DNA of 64,000 bases from Pseudomonas sp. FP2196 (GCF_030687715.1 NZ_CP117445.1:5476001-5540000); one strand, 5' to 3'; numbered from the stretch's first letter, positions 35,613 through 55,692 are shown. Translations and numbers: made by a program. The notes: generated by a model not told the origin, from the letters alone.

Positions 35613-35879
35613 TTAGACTTCCACAGCGCGTTCGAGAACATCAACCAGCGCCCAAGACTTGGTCTTGGCCATCGGACGAGTTTCACGAATAGTGACTTTG
35701 TCGCCGATGTGGCACTGATTGGTTTCGTCGTGCGCGTGCAGCTTAGTCGAACGCTTAACGTATTTACCGTAGATCGGGTGCTTAACGCGACGCTCGATCA
35801 GAACGGTGATGGTTTTGTCCATCTTGTCGCTGACAACACGGCCAGTCAGCGTACGGACAGTTTTTTCGGCTTCAGCCAT
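35613..35879 (-). CDS. rpsQ: 30S ribosomal protein S17
   Basis: 88-residue 16S-binding OB-fold protein. [34 protein letters not shown] spans about 8-41; the C terminus ([22 protein letters not shown]) is typical. It begins 2 bases after the rpmC stop. Confidence 0.97.
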   Translation of the reverse strand: MAEAEKTVRTLTGRVVSDKMDKTITVLIERRVKHPIYGKYVKRSTKLHAHDETNQCHIGDKVTIRETRPMAKTKSWALVDVLERAVEV

Positions 35880-35881
35880 GA

Positions 35882-36073
35882 TTACTTACCTGCCTGCTGG
35901 TTGAGCACAGTCTTCACGCGAGCGATGTCACGCTTAACTTGCGAGAGCAGATGAGACTGCCCCAACTGGCCAGTTGCTTTCTGCATACGCAGATTGAACT
36001 GGTCGCGCAGCAAGCCGAGCAGTTGCTCGTTCAGCTGCTGTGCGGATTTTTCACGAAGTTCATTCGCTTTCAT
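35882..36073 (-). CDS. rpmC: 50S ribosomal protein L29
   Basis: 63-residue helical hairpin protein at the tunnel exit, starting [20 protein letters not shown]. The ATG at 36073 is used; a GTG directly before it is possible but not needed. The ATG shares one base with the rplP stop (TGATG arrangement), giving tight coupling. Confidence 0.96.
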
Positions 36074-36486
36074 CACATCACCGTCCGTTTAACAAAGGAG
36101 GTGGCGAGCGGCAGCTTTGCAGCAGCCAGGGCGAAAGCCTCACGCGCCAGCTCTTCAGAAACACCCTCGATTTCATACAGGACTTTGCCTGGCTGAATCT
36201 GGGCAACCCAGTACTCCACGTTACCCTTACCTTTACCCATACGAACCTCGAGAGGTTTTTTGGAGATCGGCTTGTCCGGGAATACACGGATCCAGATCTT
36301 GCCGCCACGTTTTACGTGACGGGTCAGAGCACGACGCGCTGACTCGATCTGACGAGCGGTGAGACGACCACGAGCAACAGACTTCAGCGCGAACTCGCCG
36401 AAGCTGACTTTGCTACCGCGCAGTGCCAGACCACGGTTGTGGCCGGTCATCTGCTTGCGGAACTTCGTACGCTTTGGTTGCAACAT
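36073..36486 (-). CDS. rplP: 50S ribosomal protein L16
   Basis: 137-residue protein near the A site. Start [24 protein letters not shown]; the conserved Arg81-region motif reads [36 protein letters not shown]. It lies 12 bases after rpsC. Confidence 0.97.
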
Positions 36487-36498
36487 TTGGCGTACCCC

Positions 36499-37185
36499 TT
36501 ACTTAGCAGCTTTTTTACGAGGCGCTGGTGCTTGTGGCTTCAGCTCTTCTTGGCGACCACCAATTACTTCGCCTTTGAAGATCCAAACCTTTACACCGAT
36601 CACACCGTAGGTGGTGTGAGCTTCGTAGTTGGCATAGTCGATGTCGGCACGCAGGGTGTGCAATGGCACACGACCTTCGCGATACCATTCAGTACGTGCG
36701 ATTTCAGCACCGCCGAGACGACCGCTCACTTGGATTTTGATGCCTTTGGCACCAATGCGCATGGCGTTCTGTACTGCGCGCTTCATAGCGCGACGGAACA
36801 TTACACGACGCTCCAGCTGCTGAGCTACGCTCTGCGCAACCAGCATACCGTCGAGCTCCGGCTTGCGGATCTCTTCGATATTGATGTGCACAGGCACACC
36901 CATTTGCTTGGTCAGGTCCTGACGCAGTTTCTCAACATCTTCACCTTTCTTCCCGATAACGATACCTGGACGAGCGGTGTGGATGGTGATGCGTGCAGTT
37001 TGGGCCGGACGATGGATATCGATACGGCTTACGGACGCGCTTTTTAGTTTGTCTTGGAGATACTCACGCACTTTCAGATCTGCGAACAAGTAGTCCGCAT
37101 AAGTCCGACCGTCTGCGTACCAGACGGAGGTGTGCTCCTTGACGATTCCCAGGCGAATGCCAATGGGATGTACTTTCTGACCCAT
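36499..37185 (-). CDS. rpsC: 30S ribosomal protein S3
   Basis: 228-residue mRNA-entry protein with a KH domain at about 38-106 ([24 protein letters not shown]). The C-terminal S3 domain has [43 protein letters not shown]. The start is [13 protein letters not shown] at 37185; a longer frame upstream overlaps rplV and is not supported. Confidence 0.97.
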
Positions 37186-37198
37186 CTCTTCGACTCCG

Positions 37199-37531
37199 TT
37201 ACTTGTCAGCAACCTTGACAGTGATATGGCAAGACCGCTTGACGATGCGATCAGCACGGCCTTTGGCACGTGGCATGATGCGCTTCAGCGAACGCCCTTC
37301 GTTGACGAATACGGTGCTGACCTTAAGGTCATCAACGTCTGCGCCTTCGTTATGCTCGGCGTTGGCTACGGCCGACTCCAGCACTTTCTTCATGATCTCG
37401 GCGGCTTTCTTACTGCTGAAAGCCAACAGGTTGAGCGCTTCGCCCACCTTCTTCCCGCGGATCTGGTCGGCGACCAAGCGGGCTTTCTGGGCGGAGATTC
37501 GAGCGCCCGACAACTTAGCGGCTACTTCCAT
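37199..37531 (-). CDS. rplV: 50S ribosomal protein L22
   Basis: 110-residue tunnel-lining protein. [29 protein letters not shown] near 10-38 and the extended hairpin [26 protein letters not shown] near 84-109 are complete, with no hairpin deletion of the kind linked to macrolide resistance. Confidence 0.97.
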
Positions 37532-37542
37532 TTCCTTACCCC

Positions 37543-37818
37543 TTAACGCTTGGCTTTCTTGTCAGCCACGTGCCCGCGATAGTTGCGGGTACCGGCGAAC
37601 TCGCCCAGTTTGTGGCCGACCATGTCTTCGTTAACGAGAACTGGGACGTGCTGACGACCGTTGTGTACTGCGATGGTCAGACCGACCATTTGTGGCAGGA
37701 TCATGGAACGACGCGACCAGGTTTTAATTGGTTTGCGATCGTTCTTTTCCGCCGCCACTTCGATCTTCTTCAGTAGGTGAAGATCAATAAAAGGACCTTT
37801 TTTCAGAGAACGTGGCAC
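37543..37818 (-). CDS. rpsS: 30S ribosomal protein S19
   Basis: 91-residue head protein. [20 protein letters not shown] start and the signature [30 protein letters not shown] are complete. It lies 11 bases before rplV and 16 after rplB. Confidence 0.97.
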
Positions 37819-37834
37819 TGTCGTATCCCTCTAT

Positions 37835-38659
37835 TTACTTGCGACGACGGACGATCATTTTGTCGGTACGCTTATTACCACGAGTCTTCGCGCCCTTAGT
37901 CGGGAAGCCCCATGGCGATACCGGATGACGACCACCAGAGGTACGACCTTCACCACCACCATGTGGGTGGTCAACCGGGTTCATGGCAACACCACGAACG
38001 GTTGGGCGAACGCCACGCCAGCGTTTGGCACCAGCTTTACCCAGCGAACGCAGGCTGTGCTCGGAGTTCGAGACTTCACCCAGGGTCGCACGGCATTCAG
38101 CCAGGACTTTACGCATTTCACCGGAACGCAGACGCAGGGTCACGTAGACACCTTCACGAGCGATCAGCTGAGCCGAAGCACCAGCGGAACGTGCGATCTG
38201 TGCACCTTTACCTGGCTTCAGTTCGATGCCGTGTACGGTAGAACCGACTGGAATGTTGCGCAGTTGCAGAGCGTTACCTGGCTTGATTGGAGCCAGAGCG
38301 CCTGCGATCAGCTGGTCGCCAGCACTCACGCCTTTAGGGGCGATGATGTAGCGGCGCTCGCCGTCTGCGTAGCAGAGCAGTGCGATGTGAGCAGTACGGT
38401 TTGGATCGTATTCGATACGCTCGACAGTGGCGACGATGCCATCTTTGTCGTTGCGACGGAAATCGACCATACGATAATGCTGCTTATGACCACCACCGAT
38501 GTGACGAGTGGTAATACGGCCATTGTTGTTACGACCACCAGTCTTCGATTTTTTCTCGAGCAGCGGTGCGTGAGGAGCGCCTTTATGCAGCTCCTGGTTG
38601 ACCACCTTGACCACAAAACGGCGGCCAGGGGAAGTCGGTTTGCATTTAACGATTGCCAT
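37835..38659 (-). CDS. rplB: 50S ribosomal protein L2
   Basis: 274-residue protein next to the peptidyl-transferase centre. The SH3/OB RNA-binding core and the C-terminal [21 protein letters not shown] segment with the essential His near residue 230 are present. It is the third-from-first group of the S10 operon, 14 bases after rplW. Confidence 0.97.
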   Translation of the reverse strand: MAIVKCKPTSPGRRFVVKVVNQELHKGAPHAPLLEKKSKTGGRNNNGRITTRHIGGGHKQHYRMVDFRRNDKDGIVATVERIEYDPNRTAHIALLCYADGERRYIIAPKGVSAGDQLIAGALAPIKPGNALQLRNIPVGSTVHGIELKPGKGAQIARSAGASAQLIAREGVYVTLRLRSGEMRKVLAECRATLGEVSNSEHSLRSLGKAGAKRWRGVRPTVRGVAMNPVDHPHGGGEGRTSGGRHPVSPWGFPTKGAKTRGNKRTDKMIVRRRK

Positions 38660-38673
38660 GATGCACCCCTTCC

Positions 38674-38973
38674 TTACTCAGCACTGCTGCTGAAATCGAG
38701 ATCTTGGCCTGGCTGAAGGGAGATAACTGCCTTCTTCCAGTCATTACGCTTGCCCAGACCGCGAGCAGTGCGCTTGCTCTTACCCAGAACATTCAGGGTA
38801 GTGACGCGCTCTACTTTCACGCTGAACAGGCTTTCGACGGCCTTCTTGATTTCCAGCTTGGTTGCGTCAGTAGCAACCTTGAAAACGAACTGGCCTTTCT
38901 TGTCTGCCAGAACCGTAGCCTTCTCGGAAACGTGCGGGCCAAGCAGAACTTTAAATACGCGTTCCTGGTTCAT
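38674..38973 (-). CDS. rplW: 50S ribosomal protein L23
   Basis: 99-residue tunnel-exit protein that docks trigger factor and [42 protein letters not shown] spans about 8-46. Its start overlaps the rplD stop by 4 bases. Confidence 0.97.
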
Positions 38974-39572
38974 CCCAGCAGCTCCTCGAATTTCTTCACG
39001 GCCGACACGGTGATCAACACCTTGTCGTATGCGATCAGACTAACTGGATCGGAACCTTGAACGTCACGTACATCTACGTGCGGCAGGTTACGAGCAGCCA
39101 GGTACAGGTTCTGATCAACAGCGTCCGACACGATGAGAACATCGGTCAGGCTCATGTTGTTCAGCTTGCCCAGCAGATCTTTGGTTTTCGGAGTTTCAAC
39201 TGCGAAATCCTGAACCACGACCAGACGATCAGTACGCACCAGCTCAGCAAGGATGGAACGCATTGCTGCGCGATACATCTTCTTGTTCAGCTTCTGGGAG
39301 TGATCCTGAGGACGAGCTGCGAAAGTGGTACCGCCGCCACGCCAGATTGGGCTACGGATAGTACCGGCACGAGCACGGCCAGTACCTTTCTGACGCCATG
39401 GGCGCTTACCGCCACCACGAACGTCGGAACGGGTCTTTTGCTGCTTGCTACCTTGACGGCCGCCAGCCATGTAGGCCACGACTGCTTGGTGAACCAGCGT
39501 CTCGTTGAATTCGCCGCCAAATGTCAGTTCGGAAACTTCGATCGCTTGAGCGTCATTTACATTTAATTGCAT
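38970..39572 (-). CDS. rplD: 50S ribosomal protein L4
   Basis: 200-residue tunnel protein. The extended loop ([34 protein letters not shown], about 48-81) that lines the tunnel is intact. In E. coli L4 autoregulates the S10 operon through the rpsJ leader. Here the leader is short and I do not see an obvious equivalent structure. Confidence 0.97.
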
Positions 39573-39584
39573 GTCAGCTTCCCC

Positions 39585-40220
39585 TTAACCGCGAGCCTTG
39601 GCTGCTGGACGTACAACCAGGTTGCCGCCAGTAGCGCCAGGAACAGCGCCCTTGACCAACAACAGATTGCGTTCAGCGTCCACGCGCACTACTTCCAGGG
39701 ACTGCACGGTCACGCGCTCAGCGCCCATATGACCGGACATTTTTTTGCCCTTGAATACACGACCAGGAGTCTGGCACTGGCCGATAGAGCCTGGGACGCG
39801 GTGGGATACGGAGTTACCGTGGGTGTTATCTTGCCCGCGGAAATTCCAACGCTTGATCGTACCCTGGAAGCCTTTACCTTTGGACTGACCGGTTACATCA
39901 ACCAGTTGACCAGCGGCGAAGATTTCAGCGTTGATCAGATCGCCAGCCTGGTACTCGCCTTCTTCAAGACGGAATTCCATGGTGGTGCGACCAGCGGCAA
40001 CGTTCGCTTTAGCGAAGTGGCCAGCTTGAGCTGCTGTTACACGCGAAGCACGACGCTCGCCGACAGTGACTTGCACTGCACGATAGCCATCGGTCTCTTC
40101 AGTTTTGAACTGGGTGACGCGATTCGGCTCGATCTCAATGACCGTGACCGGAATGGAGACACCTTCTTCGGTGAAAATACGGGTCATACCGCATTTACGA
40201 CCGACTACACCAATAGTCAT
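39585..40220 (-). CDS. rplC: 50S ribosomal protein L3
   Basis: 211-residue protein starting [20 protein letters not shown]. The conserved [40 protein letters not shown] with the methylated Gln-region lies at about 135-175. The ATG at 40220 is chosen by family; 80 bases separate it from rpsJ. Confidence 0.97.
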   Translation of the reverse strand: MTIGVVGRKCGMTRIFTEEGVSIPVTVIEIEPNRVTQFKTEETDGYRAVQVTVGERRASRVTAAQAGHFAKANVAAGRTTMEFRLEEGEYQAGDLINAEIFAAGQLVDVTGQSKGKGFQGTIKRWNFRGQDNTHGNSVSHRVPGSIGQCQTPGRVFKGKKMSGHMGAERVTVQSLEVVRVDAERNLLLVKGAVPGATGGNLVVRPAAKARG

Positions 40221-40300
40221 GTTGTAAACCTCATGAGTGTACGGGGCTTTCACCCGCTATGGCCGCCCATTTCAGAGCGTTACACGACTAAGACCGAGTC

Positions 40301-40612
40301 TTAGCCGAGGCTGATCTGCACTTCCACACCGGCCGCAAGATCAAGCTTCATAAGTGCATCAACGGTTTTATCCGTTGGCTGGACGATGTCCAGAACGCGC
40401 TTATGAGTGCGGATTTCGTACTGGTCACGCGCGTCTTTGTTGACGTGCGGGGAAACCAGAACGGTGAACCGCTCTTTACGGGTAGGCAGTGGAATTGGAC
40501 CACGCACTTGAGCACCAGTACGTTTCGCGGTTTCCACGATTTCCTGGGTTGATTGGTCGATCAGGCGATGGTCAAAAGCCTTCAACCTGATACGGATTTG
40601 CTGATTTTGCAT
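40301..40612 (-). CDS. rpsJ: 30S ribosomal protein S10
   Basis: 103-residue protein, also the NusE antitermination factor. [38 protein letters not shown] spans about 6-43. It is the first gene of the S10 operon with a promoter at 40675-40703. Confidence 0.97.
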
Positions 40613-40674
40613 TGGATTTCAGACTCCGGCTGCTATTCCCACCGGGCGCAATACGCCCGTTAAAAGGAGGCGCA

Positions 40675-40703
40675 ATTCTATAGACGCCCCAGATAGGTGT
40701 CAA
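40675..40703 (-). promoter_or_regulatory. Promoter of the S10 operon
   Basis: Minus-strand TTGACA, 17-base spacer, TAGAAT, about 63 bases before the rpsJ ATG. It begins 6 bases past the tufA terminator. Confidence 0.85.
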
Positions 40704-40709
40704 CCCAAT

Positions 40710-40739
40710 AAAAAAGCCCCCGCTGAGCGGGGGCTTTTT
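40710..40739 (-). terminator. Terminator of the str operon after tufA
   Basis: Stem AAAAAGCCCCCGCT/AGCGGGGGCTTTTT with loop of one to three bases and a T-run on the minus strand. It is the clearest terminator inside the ribosomal cluster. Confidence 0.92.
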
Positions 40740-40769
40740 CAATTCATCAAGCAGACTCTATAAAAGAGA

Positions 40770-41963
40770 TTACTCGATGATTTTGGCTACGACGCCAGCG
40801 CCGACGGTACGACCGCCTTCACGGATAGCGAAACGCAGACCGTCTTCCATCGCGATGGTTTTGATCAGGGTAACAGTCATCTGAATGTTGTCACCCGGCA
40901 TTACCATTTCAACGCCTTCTGGCAGTTCGCAGTTACCAGTCACGTCAGTAGTACGGAAGTAGAACTGTGGACGGTAGCCTTTGAAGAACGGAGTATGACG
41001 GCCGCCTTCTTCCTTGCTCAGAACGTAAACTTCTGCGGTGAACTTGGTGTGCGGCTTAACCGAACCCGGCTTAACCAGAACCTGACCACGCTCAACGTCG
41101 TCACGCTTGGTACCACGCAGCAGAACGCCGCAGTTCTCGCCAGCACGACCTTCGTCGAGCAGCTTGCGGAACATTTCAACGCCGGTGCAGGTGGTAACAG
41201 TAGTGTCACGCAGACCAACGATTTCCAGCGGATCCTGAACGCGAACGATACCGCGCTCGATACGACCAGTCACAACAGTACCGCGACCCGAGATCGAGAA
41301 TACGTCTTCGATTGGCATCAGGAATGGCTTGTCGATCATACGAACTGGCTCTGGAATGTAGGTATCCAGAGTTTCAACCAGTTTACGAACGGCAGTGGTG
41401 CCCATTTCGTTGTCGTCTTTGCCTTCCAGAGCCATACGGGCCGAACCGATGATGATCGGAGTGTCGTCGCCTGGGAAGTCATAGGTGGACAGCAGGTCGC
41501 GAACTTCCATCTCAACCAGTTCCAGCAGCTCAGCGTCGTCTACCAGGTCAGCCTTGTTCAGGAAGACCACGATGTACGGAACGCCTACCTGACGGGACAG
41601 CAGGATGTGCTCACGGGTTTGTGGCATCGGACCATCAGCGGCCGAGCAAACCAGGATCGCGCCGTCCATCTGGGCAGCACCGGTGATCATGTTCTTCACG
41701 TAGTCAGCGTGACCTGGGCAGTCAACGTGAGCGTAGTGACGAATAGTCGAGTTGTACTCAACGTGAGCGGTGTTGATGGTGATACCGCGAGCTTTTTCTT
41801 CTGGTGCGCTGTCGATCTTGTCGAAGTCAACGATTGCGGAACCGAAAACTTCGGAGCAAACGCGAGTCAGAGCAGCAGTCAGAGTGGTTTTACCGTGGTC
41901 AACGTGACCAATGGTGCCAACGTTGACGTGTGGTAGGGAACGATCAAATTTTTCTTTAGCCAC
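40770..41963 (-). CDS. tufA: Elongation factor Tu, first copy
   Basis: 397-residue GTPase that delivers aminoacyl-tRNA to the ribosome. G-motifs are [10 protein letters not shown] (P-loop, near 19-28), DCPGHADY (near 81) and NKAD (near 136); domains II and III follow. The product is identical to that of the second copy at 57327-58520, and the genes differ at only about a dozen third positions. It lies 31 bases after fusA at the end of the str operon. Confidence 0.98.
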   Translation of the reverse strand: MAKEKFDRSLPHVNVGTIGHVDHGKTTLTAALTRVCSEVFGSAIVDFDKIDSAPEEKARGITINTAHVEYNSTIRHYAHVDCPGHADYVKNMITGAAQMDGAILVCSAADGPMPQTREHILLSRQVGVPYIVVFLNKADLVDDAELLELVEMEVRDLLSTYDFPGDDTPIIIGSARMALEGKDDNEMGTTAVRKLVETLDTYIPEPVRMIDKPFLMPIEDVFSISGRGTVVTGRIERGIVRVQDPLEIVGLRDTTVTTCTGVEMFRKLLDEGRAGENCGVLLRGTKRDDVERGQVLVKPGSVKPHTKFTAEVYVLSKEEGGRHTPFFKGYRPQFYFRTTDVTGNCELPEGVEMVMPGDNIQMTVTLIKTIAMEDGLRFAIREGGRTVGAGVVAKIIE

Positions 41964-41994
41964 GACAATTAACTCCTAGCCTAAAGGGGCTGAA

Positions 41995-44100
41995 TCAGCC
42001 TTGTTTTTTGGTAACAGACTCGACGATGTGCGACGGGGCTGTATCGTATTTTTTGAATTCCATAGAGTAGCTTGCGCGACCCTGAGACATGGAACGAACG
42101 TCGGTCGCGTAACCGAACATCTCACCCAGCGGAACCTCGGCACGAATTACTTTGCCGGACACTGTGTCTTCCATACCCTGGATCATGCCGCGACGACGGT
42201 TAAGGTCGCCCATCACATCACCCATATAGTCTTCAGGCGTAACAACCTCTACCGCCATGATCGGCTCGAGCAACTCACCACCACCCTTCTGGGCCAGTTG
42301 CTTGGTCGCCATGGAAGCAGCCACTTTAAACGCCATCTCGTTGGAGTCGACGTCGTGGTAAGAACCATCGAACACGGTAGCCTTCAGGCCGATCAGCGGA
42401 TAGCCGGCAACAACGCCGTTCTTCATCTGCTCTTCGATACCCTTCTGGATAGCCGGGATGTATTCCTTAGGAACCACACCACCTACTACTTCGTTCACGA
42501 ATTGCAGACCTTCCTGACCTTCATCAGCAGGAGCAAAACGGATCCAGCAGTGACCAAACTGGCCACGACCGCCGGACTGACGAACGAACTTGCCTTCGAT
42601 TTCACAGTTCTTCGTGATGCGCTCACGATACGAAACCTGAGGCTTGCCGATGTTGGCTTCGACGTTGAACTCACGGCGCATCCGGTCAACCAGGATGTCC
42701 AGGTGCAGCTCGCCCATGCCGGAGATGATCGTTTGACCAGTCTCTTCATCAGTTTTAACGCGGAAAGACGGGTCTTCCTGAGCAAGCTTGCCCAGAGCGA
42801 TACCCATTTTTTCCTGGTCATCCTTGGTCTTAGGCTCTACGGCAACCGAAATAACCGGCTCCGGGAAGTCCATACGCACCAGGATGATTGGCTTGTCAGC
42901 GTTGCAGAGGGTTTCACCAGTGGTGACGTCCTTCATGCCGATCAGGGCCGCGATGTCGCCAGCGCGTACTTCCTTGATCTCTTCACGGGCGTTTGCGTGC
43001 ATTTGCACCATACGACCCACGCGCTCTTTCTTGCCTTTAACCGAGTTGATAACGCCGTCGCCGGAGTTCAACACGCCCGAGTACACGCGGACGAAGGTCA
43101 AAGTACCCACGAATGGGTCGGTAGCGATCTTGAACGCCAGAGCCGCGAAAGGCTCGTTGTCGTCTGCATGACGCTCCATCTCTTCTTCCTCGTTATCAGG
43201 GTTGGAACCCTTGATAGCAGGAATATCAGTTGGCGCAGGCAGGTAGTCGATAACGGCGTCGAGAACCAGGGGTACACCCTTGTTCTTGAAAGAAGAACCG
43301 CAAACAGCCAGAACGATTTCGCCGGCGATAGTACGCTGACGCAAAGCAGCTTTGATCTCTTCGATCGACAGCTCTTCGCCTTCCAGGTACTTGTTCATCA
43401 GCTCTTCGTTGGCTTCAGCAGCAGCTTCAACCATGTTGTTGCGCCACTCTTCAGCCAGCTCTTGCAGCTCGGCAGGAATGTCCTTGCGAACAGGGACCAT
43501 ACCTTTGTCAGAGTCGTTCCAGTAGACAGCTTGCATGTTGATCAGATCAATCTGACCCTGGAAGTTATCTTCGGAACCGATGGCCAACTGAATCGGCACC
43601 GGAGTGTGACCCAGACGCTGCTTGATCTGACCGATCACGCGCAGGAAGTTGGCGCCAGCACGGTCCATCTTGTTTACATAAACAAGACGTGGAACGCCGT
43701 ATTTGTTGGCTTGACGCCATACGGTTTCCGACTGAGGCTCAACACCCGAAGTACCGCAGAACACAACAACAGCGCCGTCGAGTACGCGCAGGGAACGCTC
43801 AACTTCAATGGTGAAGTCCACGTGGCCCGGGGTATCGATTACGTTGAAACGGTGCTCGTGCGAGTACTGCTTCTCGGAACCCTTCCAGAAGGCGGTGATG
43901 GCAGCAGAAGTAATGGTAATACCACGCTCCTGCTCCTGCACCATCCAGTCTGTGGTCGCGGCGCCATCATGCACCTCGCCCATTTTGTGACTTTTGCCAG
44001 TGTAAAAAAGGACGCGCTCGGTGGTGGTGGTTTTACCAGCATCCACGTGAGCGACGATACCGATGTTACGGTAGCGACTAATCGGAGTAGTACGAGCCAT
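41995..44100 (-). CDS. fusA: Elongation factor G
   Basis: 701-residue translocase GTPase. [12 protein letters not shown] near residue 17, DTPGHVDF near 88 and NKMD near 142 are the G-motifs; domains II-V continue to the C terminus ([22 protein letters not shown]). No TTA, CTA or TCA codon occurs from codon 1 to near the stop, a sign of strong codon selection. It lies between rpsG and tufA. Confidence 0.98.
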   Translation of the reverse strand: MARTTPISRYRNIGIVAHVDAGKTTTTERVLFYTGKSHKMGEVHDGAATTDWMVQEQERGITITSAAITAFWKGSEKQYSHEHRFNVIDTPGHVDFTIEVERSLRVLDGAVVVFCGTSGVEPQSETVWRQANKYGVPRLVYVNKMDRAGANFLRVIGQIKQRLGHTPVPIQLAIGSEDNFQGQIDLINMQAVYWNDSDKGMVPVRKDIPAELQELAEEWRNNMVEAAAEANEELMNKYLEGEELSIEEIKAALRQRTIAGEIVLAVCGSSFKNKGVPLVLDAVIDYLPAPTDIPAIKGSNPDNEEEEMERHADDNEPFAALAFKIATDPFVGTLTFVRVYSGVLNSGDGVINSVKGKKERVGRMVQMHANAREEIKEVRAGDIAALIGMKDVTTGETLCNADKPIILVRMDFPEPVISVAVEPKTKDDQEKMGIALGKLAQEDPSFRVKTDEETGQTIISGMGELHLDILVDRMRREFNVEANIGKPQVSYRERITKNCEIEGKFVRQSGGRGQFGHCWIRFAPADEGQEGLQFVNEVVGGVVPKEYIPAIQKGIEEQMKNGVVAGYPLIGLKATVFDGSYHDVDSNEMAFKVAASMATKQLAQKGGGELLEPIMAVEVVTPEDYMGDVMGDLNRRRGMIQGMEDTVSGKVIRAEVPLGEMFGYATDVRSMSQGRASYSMEFKKYDTAPSHIVESVTKKQG

Positions 44101-44130
44101 AAAGCCCTCGCAAAATTAGTGAAGCTAAAA

Positions 44131-44604
44131 TTAGAAGCGGTAGTGCGAGAAAGCTTTGTTGGCTTCGGCCATACGGTGCACGTCTTCACGCTTCTTAACA
44201 GCAGCACCTTTACCTTCAGCAGCATCCAGCAGTTCGCCAGCCAAACGCAGAGCCATAGACTTTTCGCCGCGCTTACGGGCGAAGTCTACCAACCAGCGCA
44301 TTGCCAGAGCGTTACGACGGGAAGGACGAACCTCGACCGGAACCTGGTAAGTAGCACCACCAACGCGGCGCGACTTCACTTCGACCAGCGGAGCGATGGC
44401 GTCGAGTGCTTTTTCGAAGAGTTCCAGGGGATCGGTGCCAGCCTTACGGGTCGCAACGGTTTCCAGGGCACCATAAACGATACGCTCGGCAACGGCTTTC
44501 TTGCCGCTTTCCATAACGTGGTTCATGAATTTGGCGAGGATCTGGCTTCCGTATTTCGGATCGTCCAGAATCTCACGCTTTGCTGCTACGCGACGTCTTG
44601 GCAT
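44131..44604 (-). CDS. rpsG: 30S ribosomal protein S7
   Basis: 157-residue head-assembly protein. [21 protein letters not shown] start and [37 protein letters not shown] near 68-105. It is the str operon regulator in E. coli. It lies 107 bases after rpsL and 30 before fusA. Confidence 0.97.
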   Translation of the reverse strand: MPRRRVAAKREILDDPKYGSQILAKFMNHVMESGKKAVAERIVYGALETVATRKAGTDPLELFEKALDAIAPLVEVKSRRVGGATYQVPVEVRPSRRNALAMRWLVDFARKRGEKSMALRLAGELLDAAEGKGAAVKKREDVHRMAEANKAFSHYRF

Positions 44605-44711
44605 GATAAGCCCTCAAGCGGTCTTCAGGTTAGCTCGGGACAGATCCAATGGATGCGTGCCCGACCTTACTCTTATCGACTCAATAAAATAAAAATCTGC
44701 AAAACGGCCGA

Positions 44712-45083
44712 TTACTTCGGACGCTTGGTACCGTACTTCGAACGACCCTGGTTACGACCTTTAACGCCGGAAGTATCCAAGGAGCCGCGAACGGTGTGGT
44801 AACGAACACCTGGCAAGTCTTTTACACGACCGCCGCGGATCAGCACCACGCTGTGCTCTTGCAGGTTGTGGCCTTCACCGCCGATGTACGAGGAAACCTC
44901 GAAACCGTTGGTCAGACGCACACGGCATACTTTACGCAGTGCCGAGTTAGGTTTTTTCGGCGTAGTGGTGTACACACGGGTGCACACGCCACGACGTTGC
45001 GGGCAGTTCTGCAGCGCAGGTACGTCGGATTTCTCGACGATACGCTTACGCGGCTGACGTACCAGCTGGTTGATAGTTGCCAT
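44712..45083 (-). CDS. rpsL: 30S ribosomal protein S12
   Basis: 123-residue decoding-centre protein. The streptomycin-sensitive residues read as wild type: [13 protein letters not shown] (Lys42-Lys43 region) and [12 protein letters not shown] (Lys88 region). It is the first gene of the str operon, with its own promoter in the 215-base gap after rpoC. Confidence 0.98.
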
Positions 45084-45174
45084 CTACTAGCTCCACTGTT
45101 GTCTTGCGACGCTATTGTCTTGCAAGAAAAGCAAAATGGCAGGAACGAATTCCCGCCAAATTTAGGGGATCAAG

Positions 45175-45203
45175 AGTCTAAAGAGGATCTTGCCCCCAGT
45201 CAA
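45175..45203 (-). promoter_or_regulatory. Promoter of the str operon
   Basis: Minus-strand TTGACT, 17-base spacer, TAGACT, leaving a leader of about 85 bases before rpsL. No terminator hairpin is visible after rpoC, so rpoC transcripts may also read through. Confidence 0.85.
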
Positions 45204-45298
45204 GGCAAGGCCCCGACCTCCCTGCTCGCCGAACCTTGACAATTTGTCTTGATTCGACGAACGGAGCGATCAGGGCCTCAGCTCATTTATCGCAGAAC

Positions 45299-49498
<4,200 letters not shown>

Positions 49499-49562
49499 GG
49501 CCTTTCCTCCTGGCGGAGCAGAGAGCGGGCAATCCTGCCCCGCTCTCGATTCGCGTCACGTG

Positions 49563-53636
<4,074 letters not shown>

Positions 53637-53782
53637 CAGCGTTCCCCAGCTTGGTCACCTGCTTGTTTGGCCCCTCCCGACGGGAGCAGCCAGAAAATCG
53701 TGCAAACCCCATGGTTTGCGCCACCGCATCGGGTGGTTACAGCGCCTTTATCAGCACCGACCCAGTCGGCTGCCAATAACGG

Positions 53783-53811
53783 AAAAAGGCCGGTGGCAAG
53801 AGCCACCAGCC
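53783..53811 (-). terminator. rplL-rpoB attenuator hairpin
   Basis: Stem GGCCGGTGGC / GCCACCAGCC (one mismatch) followed on the minus strand by TTTTT, 47 bases after the rplL stop. As in E. coli it should end part of the rplL transcripts and set a lower level of rpoBC. Further small hairpins (53674-53686 and 53700-53722) lie before rpoB. Confidence 0.75.
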
Positions 53812-53857
53812 ATCAGCCTGTCGCTTGACGCTCGGGCTGGAGGTGCAAAATCGAAAG

Positions 53858-54223
53858 TTACTTAACTTCGACTTCTGCGCCAGCTTCTTCCAGCTTCTTC
53901 TTGGCATCTTCAGCAGCTTCTTTCGAAACGCCTTCAGCGATAACCTGAGGAGCGGTATCAACCTTCTCTTTCGCTTCTTTCAGACCCAGACCGGTCAGTT
54001 CACGTACAGCCTTGATCACGTTGACTTTCTTCTCGCCAGCGCCTTTCAAGATAACGTTGAACTCGGTTTGCTCTTCAACAGCAGCAGCAGCTACAGCTGG
54101 GCCAGCCGAAGCAGCAGCAGCGGTAACACCGAAGGTTTCTTCCATCGCTTTGATCAGCTCAACGATTTCCACTACGGATTTCTGGCCGATTGCTTCGATG
54201 ATTTGTTCGTTAGTCAGAGACAT
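53858..54223 (-). CDS. rplL: 50S ribosomal protein L7/L12
   Basis: 121-residue stalk protein present in several copies per ribosome. The N-terminal dimerisation domain covers about 1-35, an Ala-rich hinge 36-52, and the C-terminal factor-binding domain 53-121 ([35 protein letters not shown]). It lies 74 bases after rplJ. Confidence 0.98.
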   Translation of the reverse strand: MSLTNEQIIEAIGQKSVVEIVELIKAMEETFGVTAAAASAGPAVAAAAVEEQTEFNVILKGAGEKKVNVIKAVRELTGLGLKEAKEKVDTAPQVIAEGVSKEAAEDAKKKLEEAGAEVEVK

Positions 54224-54297
54224 GACTCAATTCCTGAATTGGGGGACGGCCTACGCGACCATCGAAATAAACAAAAAACGCGAGAAGTTGACGAGCC

Positions 54298-54798
54298 TTA
54301 GGCTGCGGCAGCTTCTTTCTGGTCGCGAATTGCCGCCAGAGTACGAGCCAATTTGCTGGTAGCGCCTTGAATCACGCTCATCAGCTGAGAAATTGCTTCG
54401 TCACGGGTCGGCAGAGTTGCCAGTACGTCGATCTGATTAGCTGCGAGGAACTTGCCCTCGAACGCAGCTGCCTTGATCTCGAACTTGTCCTGACCCTTGG
54501 CAAACTCTTTGAAGATACGGGCAGCAGCGCCCGGATGTTCGTTCGAGAATGCAATCAGGGTCGGGCCGGTGAACACGTCATTGAGGACACTGTATTGAGT
54601 GTCAGCAACGGCGCGCTTGAGCAGGGTGTTACGCACAACACGTACGTATACGCCAGCTTCACGAGCCTCTTTACGGAGTCCGGTCATTGCGCCTACTGTT
54701 ACGCCACGGGCATCAACCACGACAGCGGACAGAGCGACTTTGGCAGCCTCGTTGACTTCAGCGACGATGGCCTTCTTGTCTTCGAGATTAATTGCCAC
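54298..54798 (-). CDS. rplJ: 50S ribosomal protein L10
   Basis: 166-residue stalk base protein. The N-terminal 23S-binding region ([32 protein letters not shown]) and the C-terminal helix that carries L7/L12 dimers are present. With L7/L12 it represses its own translation through the leader upstream. Confidence 0.97.
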   Translation of the reverse strand: MAINLEDKKAIVAEVNEAAKVALSAVVVDARGVTVGAMTGLRKEAREAGVYVRVVRNTLLKRAVADTQYSVLNDVFTGPTLIAFSNEHPGAAARIFKEFAKGQDKFEIKAAAFEGKFLAANQIDVLATLPTRDEAISQLMSVIQGATSKLARTLAAIRDQKEAAAA

Positions 54799-54814
54799 GG
54801 GTTTAACTCCTGCT

Positions 54815-54960
54815 TGTTACCGTTTCATTCGATCGGAACCGAATGTCGTTTTGGTGTCTGATTCGGTAAGGAACCGGGAGCACCATCTGCGTAGGCTTGT
54901 GGTTTAAGGCTCACGCCGCCTACGGTCTTGGATAGCCCCCGCCAGGCAGGGACCCCAATC
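54815..54960 (-). promoter_or_regulatory. L10 autoregulatory leader RNA
   Basis: The 198-base gap between rplA and rplJ carries the leader signature AAACCACAAGCCTACGCAGA (complement at 54887-54906) and several paired segments, matching the known L10(L12)4-binding leader. Boundaries are approximate. Confidence 0.65.
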
Positions 54961-54996
54961 TTTCAATTGGCGCGATCAATCGCGCCAACCTTTGTC

Positions 54997-55692
54997 TTAC
55001 GCGTCCAGCGAGCTCTGGTCGATGACCAGACCTGGGCCCATAGTGGTGCTCAGGGTAACGCGCTTGACGTAGATACCTTTCGAAGAAGCTGGCTTGATAC
55101 GCTTCAGATCAGCGATCAGGGCTTCAACGTTTTCCTTCAGCTTGACGGCATCGAAACCGATCTTGCCAACGGAAGTGTGAATGATGCCGTTTTTGTCGGT
55201 GCGATAACGAACCTGACCAGCTTTCGCGTTTTTGACCGCGGTAGCTACGTCCGGAGTTACGGTACCAACCTTAGGGTTAGGCATCAGACCACGTGGACCG
55301 AGAATCTGGCCCAATTGACCGACAACGCGCATTGCATCCGGGGATGCGATGACTACGTCATAGTTCAGGTCGCCGCCCTTCATTTCGGCAGCCAGGTCGT
55401 CCATACCTACACGGTCAGCGCCGGCAGCCAGAGCGGCCTCAGCAGCTGGACCCTGGGTGAAGACAGCAACACGAACGGTCTTGCCAGTGCCGTGCGGCAG
55501 CACAGTAGCGCTACGAACAACCTGGTCAGATTTACGCGGGTCTACACCCAGGTTTACAGCAACGTCGAACGACTCGCTGAACTTGACAGTCGACAGCTCA
55601 GCCAGCAGAGCAGCAGCGTCTACAATGTTGTAGGCCTTGCCTGCTTCGATTTTGCCGGCGATAGCCTTTTGACGCTTGGTCAGCTTAGCCAT
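54997..55692 (-). CDS. rplA: 50S ribosomal protein L1
   Basis: 231-residue mobile stalk protein. [23 protein letters not shown] near 73-95 and [28 protein letters not shown] near 130-158 are signatures. L1 represses the rplKA mRNA. Its ATG shares one base with the rplK stop. Confidence 0.98.
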   Translation of the reverse strand: MAKLTKRQKAIAGKIEAGKAYNIVDAAALLAELSTVKFSESFDVAVNLGVDPRKSDQVVRSATVLPHGTGKTVRVAVFTQGPAAEAALAAGADRVGMDDLAAEMKGGDLNYDVVIASPDAMRVVGQLGQILGPRGLMPNPKVGTVTPDVATAVKNAKAGQVRYRTDKNGIIHTSVGKIGFDAVKLKENVEALIADLKRIKPASSKGIYVKRVTLSTTMGPGLVIDQSSLDA

